Origin: WHSW01 sp963705955
Lineage (GTDB): Bacteria > Actinomycetota > Thermoleophilia > Solirubrobacterales > 70-9
Assembly (NCBI GenBank): GCA_963705955.1
Contig: CAVPLH010000006.1
Location: 682,001-746,000 of the forward strand
Length of the DNA: 64,000 nucleotides
Direction: 5' to 3'
Shown one piece after another: positions 18,078-27,095 of this stretch. Position 1 is the stretch's first letter; the number at the start of each line of letters is the position of its first letter. The notes below the pieces were generated by a model that worked only from the letters and a program-made list of their open reading frames with translations, was not told the DNA's origin and searched no databases. A program made the translations under genes and the position numbers.

Positions 18078-18776
18078 ATGATCACGAGCAAGGACAACAC
18101 GAAGCTGAAGCTGATCCGCAGGCTGGCGGAGCGCAAGCACCGCGAGCGCGAGGGGATGTTCGCGGCCGAGGGCGAGGATCTGGTCGCCGCCGCGCAGGCG
18201 GCCGGGTTCGATGCCGAGTTCACGTTGCGCTCCGGGGAGGACGTCGAACCGGCGTTGCTCGACGCCGTCAGCTCGCTCGGTTCGGGCACGCGGATGATCG
18301 GTGTCTACCGGCAGCGTTGGGCGACCGCGCCCTCGGGCCTCTGCGTCTACCTGCACGGCGTCCGCGACCCGGGCAACGTCGGCGCGGTGATCCGGACAGC
18401 GCACGCGCTGGTCGACGGGACCGTGGTCGTCGGGCCGGGGTGCGCCGATCCCCACTCGCCGAAGGCCGTCCGCGCGAGCATGGGGTCGGTCTTCGCCGCT
18501 CCCCTGATGCGCGGCGAGCTCGACTCGACCCCGCTGCCCCGCGTTGCCCTGGTCGCCCACGGCGGCGAGCGCCCGGAGGGGGAGGACGTGGGGACGATCT
18601 GCCTCGGCGGCGAGCGCGACGGGCTGCCGCCGGGCCTCGTCGATCGCTGCCAGCGGCGCTGGACGATCCCGCTCCGCGAGGGCGGCGCCGAGTCGCTCAA
18701 CGTCGCCGCCGCCGCTGCGATCGCGCTCGGCCGGATATCGTCGGCGCGCTCCCCGGGGAAGTCGACGGATGCTTGA
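18078..18776 (+). CDS. SpoU/TrmH-family RNA 2'-O-methyltransferase
   Basis: 232 aa SAM-dependent RNA ribose methyltransferase with the deep trefoil knot of the SPOUT class. A short N-terminal substrate-binding domain (ITSKDNTKLKLIRRLAERKH, FAAEGEDLV) precedes the catalytic domain with HGVRDPGNVGAVIRTAHA (motif 1), CLGGERDGLPPGLVDRC (motif 2) and IPLREGGAESLNVAAAAAIA (motif 3). It probably acts on 23S rRNA or tRNA; the exact site is unknown. The ATG at 18078 matches family starts; an in-frame GTG at 18051 would add nine residues. The 3' end overlaps pheS by 8 nt. Confidence 0.85.
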   Translation: MITSKDNTKLKLIRRLAERKHREREGMFAAEGEDLVAAAQAAGFDAEFTLRSGEDVEPALLDAVSSLGSGTRMIGVYRQRWATAPSGLCVYLHGVRDPGNVGAVIRTAHALVDGTVVVGPGCADPHSPKAVRASMGSVFAAPLMRGELDSTPLPRVALVAHGGERPEGEDVGTICLGGERDGLPPGLVDRCQRRWTIPLREGGAESLNVAAAAAIALGRISSARSPGKSTDA

Positions 18777-19855
18777 GCGGATCGAGAACCTGCGCCATGA
18801 GGCCGCCGCGGCGATCGCCGCGGCGCCCGACGCGGCCGCGCTCGAGGAGCTGCGGGTCCGCTGGCTCGGCCGACGCTCGGAGCTGACCGGGATCCTGCGC
18901 GGGATCGCCGAGCTCGAGCCGAGCGAGCGCGGCCCGGTCGGCGCCGCCGCCAACGCCGCGCGCCGCGAGCTCGAAGGGCAGCTCTCCGACCGCCGCGAGC
19001 AGCTCGAGGCGGCCGAGATCGAGGGCTCGCTCGCCGCCGAGGCGATCGACGTCACCCTGCCCGGCACGCCGCCGGTCGCGCCCGGTCACCTTCACCTGCT
19101 GACCCGGACGAGGCGCGAGATCGAGGACATCTTCGTCGGGCTCGGCTACCGGGTCGTCGAGGGGCCCGAGATCGAGCACGATTTCTACAACTTCACGGCG
19201 CTCAACCACCCGCCCGGCCACCCGGCGCGGATGCTCCAGGACAGCTTCTACGTCGACCCCGAGAGCCTGCCGGTGGTCCCGCCCGGGACCGCGGGAAGTG
19301 CTGCTGAGGACCCACACGTCGCCGATGCAGGTGCGCGCGATGGAGGCCCAGCCGCCGCCGATCTTCATCGTCGTCCCGGGCACCGTGTTCCGGCGCGACA
19401 CGATCGACGCCACCCACTCGCCGATCTTCAACCAGGTCGAGGGGCTCGCGGTCGCCGAGGGGATCTCGCTCGCCGATCTCGCGGGGACGCTCGATCATGC
19501 CGCGAAGGCGTTGTTCGGCGCCGAGCGCGAGACGCGTCTGAAGCCCGACTACTTTCCGTTCACCGAGCCGAGCGTCCAGGTCGACGTCTCGTGCTTTGCC
19601 TGCGACGGTTCGGGACAGCTGCCCGACGGGACCCGCGACCCGCTCTGCAAGGGAAGCGGCTGGATCGAGATCCTCGGCGCCGGGATGGTCGACCCGAACG
19701 TCTTCGGGTTCGTCGAAGCGGGCTACGACCCCGAGACCACGCAGGGTTTTGCCTTCGGCATGGGGATCGAGCGGATCGCGATGCTCAAGCACCGGATCCC
19801 CGACCTGCGGTTGCTGTTCGACAACGACGTACGGTTCCTGGAGCAGTTCTCGTGA
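18769..19855 (+). CDS. pheS: Phenylalanyl-tRNA synthetase alpha subunit (one frame break)
   Basis: Catalytic subunit of the alpha2-beta2 PheRS that charges tRNA-Phe. The N-terminal coiled coil (about residues 1-85) is followed by the class II core: HLHLLTRTRREIEDIFVGLG, GPEIEHDFYNFTALNHPPGH (motif 1 region), VFRRDTIDATHSPIFNQVEG (motif 2) and GFAFGMGIERIAMLKH (motif 3). One extra G in GGG at 19293-19295 breaks the frame; correction restores TAEVLLRTHTSPMQVRAME. Corrected length is about 361 aa, normal for the family. It overlaps the upstream methyltransferase gene by 8 nt and is followed 37 nt later by pheT. Confidence 0.93.
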
Positions 19856-19892
19856 GCGCAGCGAGCACGCAGAAGGGTGCCGGGAGCGCGAG

Positions 19893-22364
19893 ATGAAGGT
19901 TCCGTTCGGCTGGCTGACCGAGTACTGCGATCCGGGGTTGGAGCCGGAGCAGGTTGCCGAGCTGCTCTCGATGCGCGCGGTCGAGACCGAGCGCGTGAGC
20001 AGGATCGGTGTCCGATCGGCCGACGGCTTCATCGTCGGCCGGGTGCTCTCGGCCGAGCCGCACCCGAACGCGGACCGCCTCCGGGTCTGTGAGGTGGACG
20101 ACGGCCGGCTCACTCGGACGATCGTCTGCGGTGCCCCCAACGTCTCCGCCGGGCAGGCCGTCGCCGTCGCCCTGCCCGGGGCGCGACTGCCCGACGGGGC
20201 GGAGCTGAGGCGAGCGAAGCTTCGCGGCGTCGAATCCGACGGGATGATCCTCTCCGAGCGCGAGCTCGAGCTCGGCGAGGATCACGACCGGATCATGGTG
20301 CTCGACACCGATGCCGACCCCGGGACGCCGTTGGAGGAGGTGTTGCCGATCTCCGAGGCCGTGCTGGAGCTCGACCTGAATCCGAACCGGGTCGATTGCA
20401 TGGGTGTCTACGGGGTCGCCCGGGAGCTGCACGCGATCACCGGTGCCGAGCTCGCGCCGCCGCCGTGGGCGGCCGAGGAGGTCGCCGCGACCGGTCCGGG
20501 GTCGGTCGCCGAGATCGCGTCGGTGAACGTCGAGGTCCCGGATCTGTGCCCGCGGTTCACCGTCCGCGCCTTCGAGGGCGTCGGCGTCGCGCCCTCCCCG
20601 ACCTGGCTCAAGGCTCGGCTGATCGCCGCCGGGATGCGCCCGATCTCGAACATCGTCGACGTCACCAACTACGTGATGCTGATGACCGCCCAGCCGCTTC
20701 ACGCCTTCGACCTCGACCGGGTCCCGGGCGGCGAGATCATCGTCCGTACCGCGGCCGCCGGCGAGCGGATGACGACGCTCGACGGGGTCGAGCGCGAGCT
20801 CGATCCCGAGACGGTGCTCGTCTGTGATCGCGACGGCCCGACCAGCATCGCCGGGATCATGGGCGGCCAGGTGTCGGAGGTCTCGGAGACGACGACCCGG
20901 GTGCTGCTCGAGGCCGCGAACTGGAACGGGACCAACATCCTCCGCACCTCGACGGCGCTCGGGCTGCGCTCCGACGCCTCGGCGCGGTTCGAGAAGCAGC
21001 TTCACCCCGAGCTGACGATCCGTGCCCAGCGGGCCGCGTCGCGGCTGATCGTCGAGCTCGCCGGCGCGAAGCTGATCGCGGGCACGCTCGACGCCGCCGC
21101 GGAGATCCCGCCCCGGCACGTGATCTCTCTGCACGGGACACGGCTCGACTCGCTGCTCGGCGTCGAGATCGAACCGGCGCAGGCGCGATCCAGCCTCGAG
21201 CGGCTCGAGTTCGAGGTCGAGCCGGAGGGCGAGCGCGATCTGCGGGCGACCGTGCCCGTGGACCGCCACTACGACGTCACGCGCGAGGTCGACCTGGTCG
21301 AGGAGGTCGGCCGCCTGTACGGGTTCGACCGCCTTCCGCGCACGCTTCCCGCGCACCCCGATCGCGTCGGAGGGCTGAGTGGCGAGCAGCGCGCGCGCCG
21401 CCGCGCCGAGGACGTGCTGCGCGACCTCGGCTTCGACGAGGTCGTCGCCTGGTCACTCGTCGACGCGGGCCTCGCCGACCGGCTCCGGCTCCCCGACGAC
21501 GACCCGCGGCGAGACGCCGTCGCGATGCACAACCCGGTCTCCGCCGATCAGGCGCTGATGCGGACGACCCTGCTCGGCGGCCTGCTCGACGCCGCCCGCC
21601 ACAACCTCGCTCGCGGCGCCGGGCGCCTGGCGCTGTTCGAGTCCGGCCGCGTCTACCTCGCCGAGCCACCGCCGGCGACCGGTGGGCCCCTGGCCGGAGA
21701 GTTCTCAGGGACCAGGACGGCGCCGGCGCGTGAGCCGCACCGGCTCGCCGCAATTCTGATCGGCGACCTGACCCCGGTTTCCTGGCAGCGGGCGGCCGGC
21801 TCGGCCGAGGCCGCGGAGTTCTTCTCCCTCAAGGGCGCGCTCGAGGTGCTCGCGGCGCAGCTCGGGGTCTCGATCTCACCCGAGCCGCGGGCCGAGCCCT
21901 TCCTGCATCCGGGACGCGCCGCCGCCGTGCTCGTCGGCGGCTCGCCGATCGGCTGGCTGGGTGAGCTGCACCCGCTCGTCGCCCGCGCCTGGGACCTGCC
22001 CGGGGGTGCCGCGTTCGAGCTCGACCTCGCACCGCTGCTCGCGGTCTCGAGCGTCGGCACCGAGAGCTACGAGGATGTGATGACCCACCCGGCGGTCCTC
22101 CAGGACCTCGCGGTCACGACCGCCGACGACGTCCCGGCCGAGCGGGTTCGCGAAGCGGTGGCCGCCGGCGGCGGCGAGCTGCTCACCAGGGCCGAGGTCT
22201 TCGACGTCTACCGCGGCGAGCAGCTCGGCGAGGGGAGCAAGAGCCTCGCCCTGCGACTCGAGTTCCGCGCTCCGGATCGGACCCTGACCGACGCCGAGGT
22301 GGCCCGGCTGCGGGAGCGGATCGAGGCGGAGCTGGCCGAGATCGGGGCGTCGCTGCGTGAGTGA
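19893..22364 (+). CDS. pheT: Phenylalanyl-tRNA synthetase beta subunit
   Basis: 823 aa, intact. The tRNA-binding/EMAP-like domain (IVGRVLSAEPHPNADRLRVC, VCGAPN) is followed by the B3/B4 editing domains (NIVDVTNYVMLMTAQPLHAF), the B5 domain (DVTREVDLVEEVGRLYGFDR), the catalytic-like core and the C-terminal FDX anticodon-binding domain (FDVYRGEQLGEGSKSLALRL). The ATG at 19893 is the first codon of the conserved MKVPFGWLTEYCDPGLE start. Its last 8 nt overlap argC, tying arginine synthesis genes to this operon. Confidence 0.95.
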   Translation: MKVPFGWLTEYCDPGLEPEQVAELLSMRAVETERVSRIGVRSADGFIVGRVLSAEPHPNADRLRVCEVDDGRLTRTIVCGAPNVSAGQAVAVALPGARLPDGAELRRAKLRGVESDGMILSERELELGEDHDRIMVLDTDADPGTPLEEVLPISEAVLELDLNPNRVDCMGVYGVARELHAITGAELAPPPWAAEEVAATGPGSVAEIASVNVEVPDLCPRFTVRAFEGVGVAPSPTWLKARLIAAGMRPISNIVDVTNYVMLMTAQPLHAFDLDRVPGGEIIVRTAAAGERMTTLDGVERELDPETVLVCDRDGPTSIAGIMGGQVSEVSETTTRVLLEAANWNGTNILRTSTALGLRSDASARFEKQLHPELTIRAQRAASRLIVELAGAKLIAGTLDAAAEIPPRHVISLHGTRLDSLLGVEIEPAQARSSLERLEFEVEPEGERDLRATVPVDRHYDVTREVDLVEEVGRLYGFDRLPRTLPAHPDRVGGLSGEQRARRRAEDVLRDLGFDEVVAWSLVDAGLADRLRLPDDDPRRDAVAMHNPVSADQALMRTTLLGGLLDAARHNLARGAGRLALFESGRVYLAEPPPATGGPLAGEFSGTRTAPAREPHRLAAILIGDLTPVSWQRAAGSAEAAEFFSLKGALEVLAAQLGVSISPEPRAEPFLHPGRAAAVLVGGSPIGWLGELHPLVARAWDLPGGAAFELDLAPLLAVSSVGTESYEDVMTHPAVLQDLAVTTADDVPAERVREAVAAGGGELLTRAEVFDVYRGEQLGEGSKSLALRLEFRAPDRTLTDAEVARLRERIEAELAEIGASLRE

Positions 22365-23391
22365 GCAAGTCCAGCCGCTCGACGGCGAGCCCCGCGCGCG
22401 GGTGCTCGTCGCAGGCGCCTCCGGCCTCGCCGGGGCGCTCGCCGCGGCGCTCGTCTGGCGACACCCGAAGCTCGAGCTGTTCGCCGCGACCTCGACCAGC
22501 GAGGTCGGCAATCGTCTCGACCGGATTCATCCCCGCCACCGCGTCCCGATCGAGCTCACCGAGCTCGACCTGACGAAGCTCGAGGACGTCGAGGCGGCGA
22601 TCGTCGCCTACCCGCACGGCGTAGCGACCCCGACCGTCGCCGGGATGCGCGGGCTCGGAATCCAGGTCGTCGACCTCTCGGCCGACTTCCGGCTCGTCGA
22701 CGCCGCGATCTACGAGCTCTGGTACGGCCCCCACGGTGACCCCGACCTGCTCGAGAACGCCGTCTACGGGCTCACCGAGCTCGCCCGCGACGCGGTCCGC
22801 GACGCCGAGCTGGTCGCCAACCCGGGTTGCTATCCGACCGCCTCGGTGCTCGCCCTCGCCCCGTTGGCCGACCGCGGCCTGATCTCAGCGGTGACGATCG
22901 ACGGGAAGTCGGGGGTCTCGGGCGCCGGCCGGTCGGCGGACGAGCGCCACTCGTACGTGAACCTGACCGAGAACTTCATGCCGTATGCGACCGACGGCCA
23001 TCGTCACCTGCCCGAGATCGAGCAGGAGCTGCGGCGCCTCGGCGTCGCCGTCGACGCTCCGATCAGCTTCGTCCCGCACCTGCTGCCGGTCGACCAGGGC
23101 CTGCTCGCGAGCTGCTACGTGGAGCTCGCCTCCGAGATCGAGGCCGACGAGCTCGCCTCGCTGTATTCCGACTACTACGCGGGCGAGCCGTTCGTCGAGG
23201 TCGTGGCGACGCCGCCCGGCGTGCGCGAGGTGCGCGACACGAACCTCTGCCGGATCCACCCGGTGAAGCTCGGGGACGGGCGGGGCGTGATCTTCGCGGC
23301 GATCGACAACCTGTGGAAGGGGGCCGCGGGGCAGGCGATCCAGAACCTCAACCTGATGCTGGGGTTGGATGAGGCGGAGGGATTGACTTGA
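22357..23391 (+). CDS. argC: N-acetyl-gamma-glutamyl-phosphate reductase
   Basis: 344 aa NADPH-dependent enzyme for the third step of arginine synthesis. The N-terminal Rossmann motif is VAGASGLAGALAAALVWRHP. The catalytic cysteine lies in the conserved block NPGCYPTASVLALAPL, followed by KSGVSGAGR and ENFMPYATDGHRHLPEI. The GTG start overlaps pheT by 8 nt and its stop overlaps the argJ start (TTGA), suggesting coupled translation. Confidence 0.94.
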   Translation: MSEQVQPLDGEPRARVLVAGASGLAGALAAALVWRHPKLELFAATSTSEVGNRLDRIHPRHRVPIELTELDLTKLEDVEAAIVAYPHGVATPTVAGMRGLGIQVVDLSADFRLVDAAIYELWYGPHGDPDLLENAVYGLTELARDAVRDAELVANPGCYPTASVLALAPLADRGLISAVTIDGKSGVSGAGRSADERHSYVNLTENFMPYATDGHRHLPEIEQELRRLGVAVDAPISFVPHLLPVDQGLLASCYVELASEIEADELASLYSDYYAGEPFVEVVATPPGVREVRDTNLCRIHPVKLGDGRGVIFAAIDNLWKGAAGQAIQNLNLMLGLDEAEGLT

Positions 23392-24573
23392 GTCCGCAGT
23401 CCGCGGTCGGCAGCCGGCAGACGAGATTCCTCCGGTCGCGGTGGGTGCGGGCGCCGGAGGGGGTGGAGGAGCTCGACCCGGCGCGGCTGGCGCCCGGGTT
23501 TCGCGCCGCCGGCGTCGCCTGCGGGCTGAAGGAAGGCGGCGAGGTCGACGTCGGGCTCGTGGTCTGCGACGCCGAGCCGGTCGAGTCGGCGATCCTGCTG
23601 ACCCGCAACGCGGCTGCGGCGGCCCCGGTCCGGGTCTGTCGGGATGAATGCGACGCCGAGGCGATCCGGGCGGCGATCGTCAATTCCGGGAACGCGAACG
23701 CCGCCACCGGCGCGCGCGGTTACCGCGACGCGCTGGCGATCCGCGACGCCGCGGCGACCGCGGTCGACGCCGCCCCGCGCGCCGTCGCCGTCGCCGAGAC
23801 CGGTGTGATCGGGGTGCCGCTGCCGGTCGACGACGTCGTCCGCGGGGTCGACGAGGCCGCCGCCGTGCTCTCCGCCGACGGCGCCGACGCCTTCGCACGG
23901 TCGATCATGACCACCGACCGCGGCCCGAAGGCGTGCAGCGTGCGCGCCGGCGGGGTGTCGCTCTCCGCGCAGGCGAAGGGCGCCGGAATGATGGAGCCGG
24001 GCTTCGCGACGATGCTCTGCTTCGTGCAGACCGACGCCGAGCTGCCCGATCCGGACCGCGCCCTGCGCGGCGCGGTCGGGGCCTCGTTCGAGCGGATCAC
24101 GGTCGATGGTCAGATGAGCACCAACGACACCGTCCTGCTGCAGGCGAGCGGGGCGGCGAGAGCGCCGCTGCCCGGCGGGCTGCTCGACGCCGTCCTGCTG
24201 CAGCTCGCGATCGAGATCGTCGCCGACGGCGAGGGCGCCACGAGGGTCGGGCGGATCGAGGTCCGCGAGGCCCGCTCGGCCGAGGAGGCAGAGCGGGTGG
24301 CGCGCGCGATCGCCAACTCGCCGCTCGTAAAGACGGCGTTGCACGGGCGTGACCCGAACTGGGGGAGGATCGCCCAGGCCGCCGGGATGGCACTCGCCGG
24401 CGAGCGGATCGCGGAGCTCGGGCCGGAGGCAATCGAGGCGGGTGAGCTCGCGGCCGACGAGTCGGAGGCGGAGATCTCGATCTCGCTCGGACGCGGCGGC
24501 GGCGGACGCCCACGTCTACTTCTCCGACCTGACGCACGAGTACATCCGGATCAACGCGGACTACACGACGTGA
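23388..24573 (+). CDS. argJ: Glutamate N-acetyltransferase / N-acetylornithine acetyltransferase (one frame break)
   Basis: Ornithine acetyltransferase, which recycles the acetyl group in arginine synthesis and self-cleaves at a conserved Thr. The cleavage region KGAGMMEPGFATMLCFVQTDA is present, with the Thr of ATML as nucleophile. Other hallmarks are NSGNANAATG, TTDRGPKACSV, DGQMSTNDTVLL and GRDPNWGRI. One extra base in the GGC-rich tract at about 24491-24505 breaks the frame near the C-terminus. The true end reads DAHVYFSDLTHEYIRINADY and stops at 24573; uncorrected, the frame runs into argB. The TTG start is weakly supported and the first 20 residues are not conserved in appearance. Confidence 0.92.
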
Positions 24574-25437
24574 GCACGCAGACGACCGACCCCAAGGTGC
24601 AGGAGCGCGTCGAGACGCTGCTCGAGGCGCTGCCCTACATCCGCGAGTTCCACGGGCGCACGGTGGTGATCAAGTACGGCGGCGCGGCGATGAGCGACGA
24701 GGGGCTTCGCGACGGGTTCGCCACCGACGTCGTCCTGCTCAAGTACGTCGGCCTCAACCCGGTGATCGTCCACGGAGGCGGCCCGGACATCACCCGCTAC
24801 ATGGAGCGCCTGGGGATGGAGGTCAGGTTCGTCGAAGGGGTCCGCGTCTCCGACGCCGAGACGGTCGAGATCGCGAAGATGGTCCTGCTCGGCAAGGTCA
24901 ACGCCGACATCGTCATGCGCCTCAACCGCCATGGCCAGCCCGCCGTCGGCCTCTCGGGCGAGGACGGCGCGCTGTTCGCGATCGCCCCGCATGCGAACTC
25001 CGAGCAGGTCGGCTTCGTCGGCGATATCGAGCGCGTCGAGGTCGATGTCCTCAACCACATCGCCGAGGACTACATCCCGGTGATCGCCTCCGCCGGCGTC
25101 GACCGCGACGGACGCTCCTTACAACGTCAACGCCGATACCGCCGCGGGCAAGGTGGCGGCGGCGCTCGACGCCCACAAGGCGATCTTCCTGACCGACGTC
25201 GCCGGCTGGCTCTCCGACCCCCCCGACGAGGACTCGCTGCGCTCGCGGGCGAGCGTCGAGGAGGTCGAGGCGGCGCTCGCCGAGGTCGGCGGCGGGATGC
25301 GGCCGAAGCTCGCGGCCTGCGTCGAGGCGATCCGCGGCGGGGTCGGCTCCACGCACATCATCGACGGCCGCCGTCCGCACTCGTTGCTGCTCGAGCTGTT
25401 CACCGACGCCGGCATCGGGACGATGGTGACGCCGTGA
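24570..25437 (+). CDS. argB: Acetylglutamate kinase (one frame break)
   Basis: Amino-acid kinase fold enzyme phosphorylating N-acetylglutamate, usually the arginine-feedback step. It shows VVIKYGGAAM (phosphate-binding Lys and Gly), NPVIVHGGGPDI, GLSGEDGALF, and the C-terminal ADTAAGKVAAALDAHKAIFL and MRPKLAACVEAI blocks. An extra T at 25119-25120 breaks the frame; correction gives DRDGRSYNVNADTAAGKVA. Corrected length is about 288 aa, normal. The GTG start overlaps the argJ stop by 4 nt and the end overlaps argD (GTGA). Confidence 0.93.
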
Positions 25438-26621
25438 ACGCGTCGCCGGCCGTGCAGGACCTCCAGCGGCTCGAGGAGCGCTACGCGATGGACACCTACG
25501 CCCGAGCGCCGGTCGAGTTCGTGCGTGGCGAGGGGGCGACGCTCTGGGACTCCGAGGGCAACGAGTACCTCGACTTCTTCGCCGGGCTCTCGGTCCACAA
25601 CGCCGGCCACTGTCACCCGGCGATCGTCGCCGCGATCCGAGACCAGGCGGCGACGCTCGCCGGGACGTCGAACCTCTTCTACTCGGAACCGGCGATGCGC
25701 CTCTGCGAGCGGCTCTCGCGCTCGAGCCTCGGAGGGCGGGTCTTTCTCTGCAACTCGGGCGCCGAGGCGAGCGAGTGCGCGATCAAGCTGGTCCGAAAGC
25801 GCGCCCACGCGGCCGGGGTCGAACGACCGGAGATCGTCAGCCTCGTGGGCGGCTTTCACGGGCGCACGCTCGGGGCGCTCTCCGCGACGCCCGGACTCGC
25901 CAGAGACGATCTCTTCGGGCCGCTGACGCCCGGCTTCGTCGCGGTGCCGCGCGACGACCCGGGGGCGCTGCGTGAGGCGTTCAACGCGAGCACGGCCGCG
26001 GTGATGATCGAACCGATCCAGGGTGAGGCGGGGGTCTTCCCGATCGCCGACGACCTCCTGCTCGCGGCCCGTGAGGCGTGCGACGAGGTCGGGGCGGCGC
26101 TCGTCTTCGACGAGGTCCAATGCGGAGTGGGTCGGACCGGGAGCCTGTGGGCGTACGAGCAGCTGCCGGTGCGGCCCGATCTGATCACCTCGGCGAAGGC
26201 GCTCGGCGGCGGCCTGCCGGTCGGCGCCGTGATCAGCTCGCCGGAGCTCGCCGGCGTCCTCGATCGGGGCGATCACGGCTCGACGTTCGCCGGCGCGCCG
26301 ATCGCGGCGGCGGCGGCGCTCGCGACGCTCGACGTGATCGACGATCCGCAGCTGCTCGACCGGGTCCGCAGCCTCGGCGACGGCCTGCGCGACGGCCTCG
26401 CCGAGCTCGACGGCGTCGAGGAGGTGCGCGGCCGCGGGCTGATGATCGGCGTCACGCTCGAGCCAACCCGCGACGCGGCGGCGGTTGCCTCGCGCGCGCT
26501 CGAGGCAGGGCTGGTGATCAATGCGCCGGGGAGCCGGATGCTGCGGCTGCTGCCGCCGCTGATCATCGACGAGGACGACGTCGACCGCGCCGTGGCGCTG
26601 CTCGCCGCTTCGATCCGCTGA
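25434..26621 (+). CDS. argD: Acetylornithine aminotransferase
   Basis: 395 aa class III PLP-dependent aminotransferase that makes N-acetylornithine. It shows LDFFAGLSVHNAGHCHP near the N-terminus, the PLP phosphate site NSGAEASECAIKLVRK, GFHGRTLGALSATP, the VFDEVQCGVGRTG strand with the PLP-ring Asp, and ITSAKALGGGLPVGAV with the Schiff-base Lys. The GTG start overlaps argB by 4 nt. argF, argH and argR are not in the window. Confidence 0.94.
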   Translation: MNASPAVQDLQRLEERYAMDTYARAPVEFVRGEGATLWDSEGNEYLDFFAGLSVHNAGHCHPAIVAAIRDQAATLAGTSNLFYSEPAMRLCERLSRSSLGGRVFLCNSGAEASECAIKLVRKRAHAAGVERPEIVSLVGGFHGRTLGALSATPGLARDDLFGPLTPGFVAVPRDDPGALREAFNASTAAVMIEPIQGEAGVFPIADDLLLAAREACDEVGAALVFDEVQCGVGRTGSLWAYEQLPVRPDLITSAKALGGGLPVGAVISSPELAGVLDRGDHGSTFAGAPIAAAAALATLDVIDDPQLLDRVRSLGDGLRDGLAELDGVEEVRGRGLMIGVTLEPTRDAAAVASRALEAGLVINAPGSRMLRLLPPLIIDEDDVDRAVALLAASIR

Positions 26622-26662
26622 GCGGCCGGCGGCCGCGCGTCCCCGGGCGCCGGGGCGGCTTC

Positions 26663-26668
26663 TAGACT
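26663..26668 (+). promoter_or_regulatory. -10-like TAGACT box
   Basis: TAGACT lies 7 nt before the ATG at 26676 with no Shine-Dalgarno, fitting the leaderless pattern of the window. A similar CAGACT lies 9 nt before argG (27081-27086). Confidence 0.4.
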
Positions 26669-26675
26669 GCCGCCG

Positions 26676-27038
26676 ATGCACGACGACCCGACGAGGCGCA
26701 TGGACGTCCCGCCGCCCCGCCGCGGGATGAGCGGCGGGGCCAAGGCACTGGTCGTGCTCCTGATCGCGGCCGTGATCGGGCTCGGCGTCGCGCTCGCCGT
26801 GGTCGCTTCCGACGACAGCGGCTCGAGCAGTTCGACGACGTCGACGGTCTCGACCACGACGCCGTCGACGACGACCAGCAGCTCGACCACCACCACGAAG
26901 GCGACGACCAGCACCGCGACGAGCACGTCGAGCACCAGCCCGACGACGACGTCGACGACCGCGAGCACGACGTCGACCGAGTCGACGACGAGCCCGGCGA
27001 CCACCACCGAGGGGAGCGGCGGGACTCCGAGCCCGTAG
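26676..27038 (+). CDS. Membrane-anchored Ser/Thr-rich low-complexity protein
   Basis: 120 aa. A short cytoplasmic Arg/Pro segment (MHDDPTRRMDVPPPRRG) leads into one transmembrane helix (ALVVLLIAAVIGLGVALAVV, about residues 24-43). The rest is a roughly 70-residue extracytoplasmic tail made almost entirely of Ser and Thr (for example SSTTSTVSTTTPSTTTSSST). The tail could be an O-glycosylated stalk, but no partner domain is attached. It sits between argD and argG without obvious metabolic connection. The repetitive ACG/TCG coding makes its length prone to slippage. Confidence 0.6.
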   Translation: MHDDPTRRMDVPPPRRGMSGGAKALVVLLIAAVIGLGVALAVVASDDSGSSSSTTSTVSTTTPSTTTSSSTTTTKATTSTATSTSSTSPTTTSTTASTTSTESTTSPATTTEGSGGTPSP

Positions 27039-27095
27039 CTTCGCGACCCGGTCGCCGCCGCGGCTCGGCCGGTCGCCTGCCAGACTTGCGCGCCG

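Noticed and set aside
23388..26621. A continuous frame from argJ into argB suggests a bifunctional ArgJ-ArgB fusion protein
   Set aside because: It results from an extra base near 24491-24505; the true argJ end and a normal GTG start of argB with a 4-nt overlap are visible in the corrected frames.
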